A program made the position numbers and the translations under genes. Of a DNA stretch of 40,495 nucleotides, positions 40,138-40,495 are shown piece after piece (position 1 is the first letter of the stretch; each line of letters starts with the position of its first letter). The DNA comes from an uncultured Mucilaginibacter sp. (GTDB taxonomy: Bacteria; Bacteroidota; Bacteroidia; Sphingobacteriales; Sphingobacteriaceae): positions 1 through 40,495 of the forward strand of contig NZ_CAMLHX010000036.1 of NCBI RefSeq assembly GCF_946479965.1, in the 5' to 3' direction. Under the pieces are notes generated by a model, which was not told the DNA's origin, did no database searches, and saw nothing but the letters and a program-made list of their open reading frames with translations.

Positions 40138-40495
40138 CTATTTGGACACATTAACACTTATCGTATTCGGGAACCGCGCCTTTAGTTTATCATAAAGCGC
40201 TTTATTGCTGGTGTAACTAACCATTATAGTATTATTAGCGCCTGTGCGGGTGGTTTGCCCAAAATCAGCAGCGGTAAGCCCTTTTACCAGCGCATTAAGT
40301 TCAATTGTTACTTTCGCAACGTATTTGCCCGAAATTACCTCTATCCTTTGCGCCTCCTTTACAAAAGACATAACGGAATTTAAGGTGACGATCACCGGGA
40401 TTTTGGTGCCCGATGCTTCAATGTAGGTGCCATTTAAAAGCACGGGTGGATTTACATTGGATTCATTCATGGTGATCTTAAAGCGAAGGTTTTCA
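40138..40495 (-). CDS. Unidentified gene, 5' end beyond the window
   Basis: The reading frame runs from the stop at 40138 to the right edge. An internal ATG at 40470 would give 110 residues, but the frame stays open beyond it (ENLRFKITMNESNVNPPV), so the true start probably lies outside the window. The visible part is probably all-beta: GTYIEASGTKIPVIVTLNS, then EVISGKYVAKVTIELNALVK, and a closing FPNTISVNVS. It has no Cys and no membrane segment. I do not recognise the family. Confidence 0.6.
   Translation of the reverse strand, partial: ENLRFKITMNESNVNPPVLLNGTYIEASGTKIPVIVTLNSVMSFVKEAQRIEVISGKYVAKVTIELNALVKGLTAADFGQTTRTGANNTIMVSYTSNKALYDKLKARFPNTISVNVSK

Noticed and set aside
1..40495. tRNA, rRNA, insertion-sequence transposase or prophage genes
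   Set aside because: I looked for cloverleaf-like and transposase-like sequences on both strands and saw none that I could support. Mobile-looking features are limited to short non-coding repeats.

Overview
The window looks like chromosomal DNA from a member of the Bacteroidota, most likely a Sphingobacteriaceae relative (Mucilaginibacter/Pedobacter type). The evidence is an Oar-like TonB-dependent receptor, a Bacteroidota-style TonB, a type III glutamine synthetase, DUF4468, A-rich translation starts almost without Shine-Dalgarno sequences, and promoters of the TTTG-N19-21-TAnnTTTG type. The genus is an inference; no rRNA or tRNA gene is present to confirm it. Both window edges cut genes: lpdA on the left and an unidentified minus-strand gene on the right.

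Layout. 1-5460: lpdA (minus, C-terminus missing), then an Oar-like receptor and a small lipoprotein closed by a strong bidirectional terminator. 5461-8374: purM (minus), divergent from a ClC chloride transporter. 8381-12695 (minus): chromate transporter chrA preceded by an unusual fusion of a ChrB-type domain to an AraC-type DNA-binding domain, then type III glutamine synthetase. 13283-16501: a porin-like barrel, a DUF4468 protein, a small membrane protein and tonB. 16746-19357: purL, overlapped by a VOC-family gene. 19358-23318: a compact four-gene ketosynthase cassette (KS accessory protein, active KS, triad-less KS partner, hot-dog dehydratase) framed by islands of intergenic repeats. 23319-27160: methionine/threonine branch genes: a trans-sulfuration PLP enzyme, then a SAM-riboswitch-type leader containing a 33-codon reading frame ending Cys-Cys-stop, metX and homoserine dehydrogenase. 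27207-30113: a tightly overlapping GT87, GT2, polysaccharide deacetylase operon, probably for polyprenyl-phosphate-linked sugar modification of the envelope. 30329-31573: fabF-type KAS (minus). 31951-33994: permuted-papain hydrolase, DUF1801 protein and GH25 lysozyme. 34045-35384: an NmrA-type oxidoreductase divergent from an HxlR regulator with overlapping promoters. 35421-40495: an unidentified secreted protein, a bestrophin, an extended SDR, a D-2-hydroxyacid dehydrogenase and a partial gene.

Much of the unusual content is intergenic. (1) The metX leader pairs a SAM-I-clan riboswitch with a candidate Cys-Cys leader peptide and a hairpin starting 12 nt after its stop. (2) Four intergenic spots share a short palindromic core (TTGATAATCAG or ATATTAATAATCAGA), each surrounded by its own repeated 7-14-base word. 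(3) Several genes have a TAnnTTTG promoter box only 3-8 nt before the start codon, which suggests leaderless mRNAs. (4) Long palindromic repeats of REP/MITE type lie at 19520-19679, 31646-31875 and 33995-34037.
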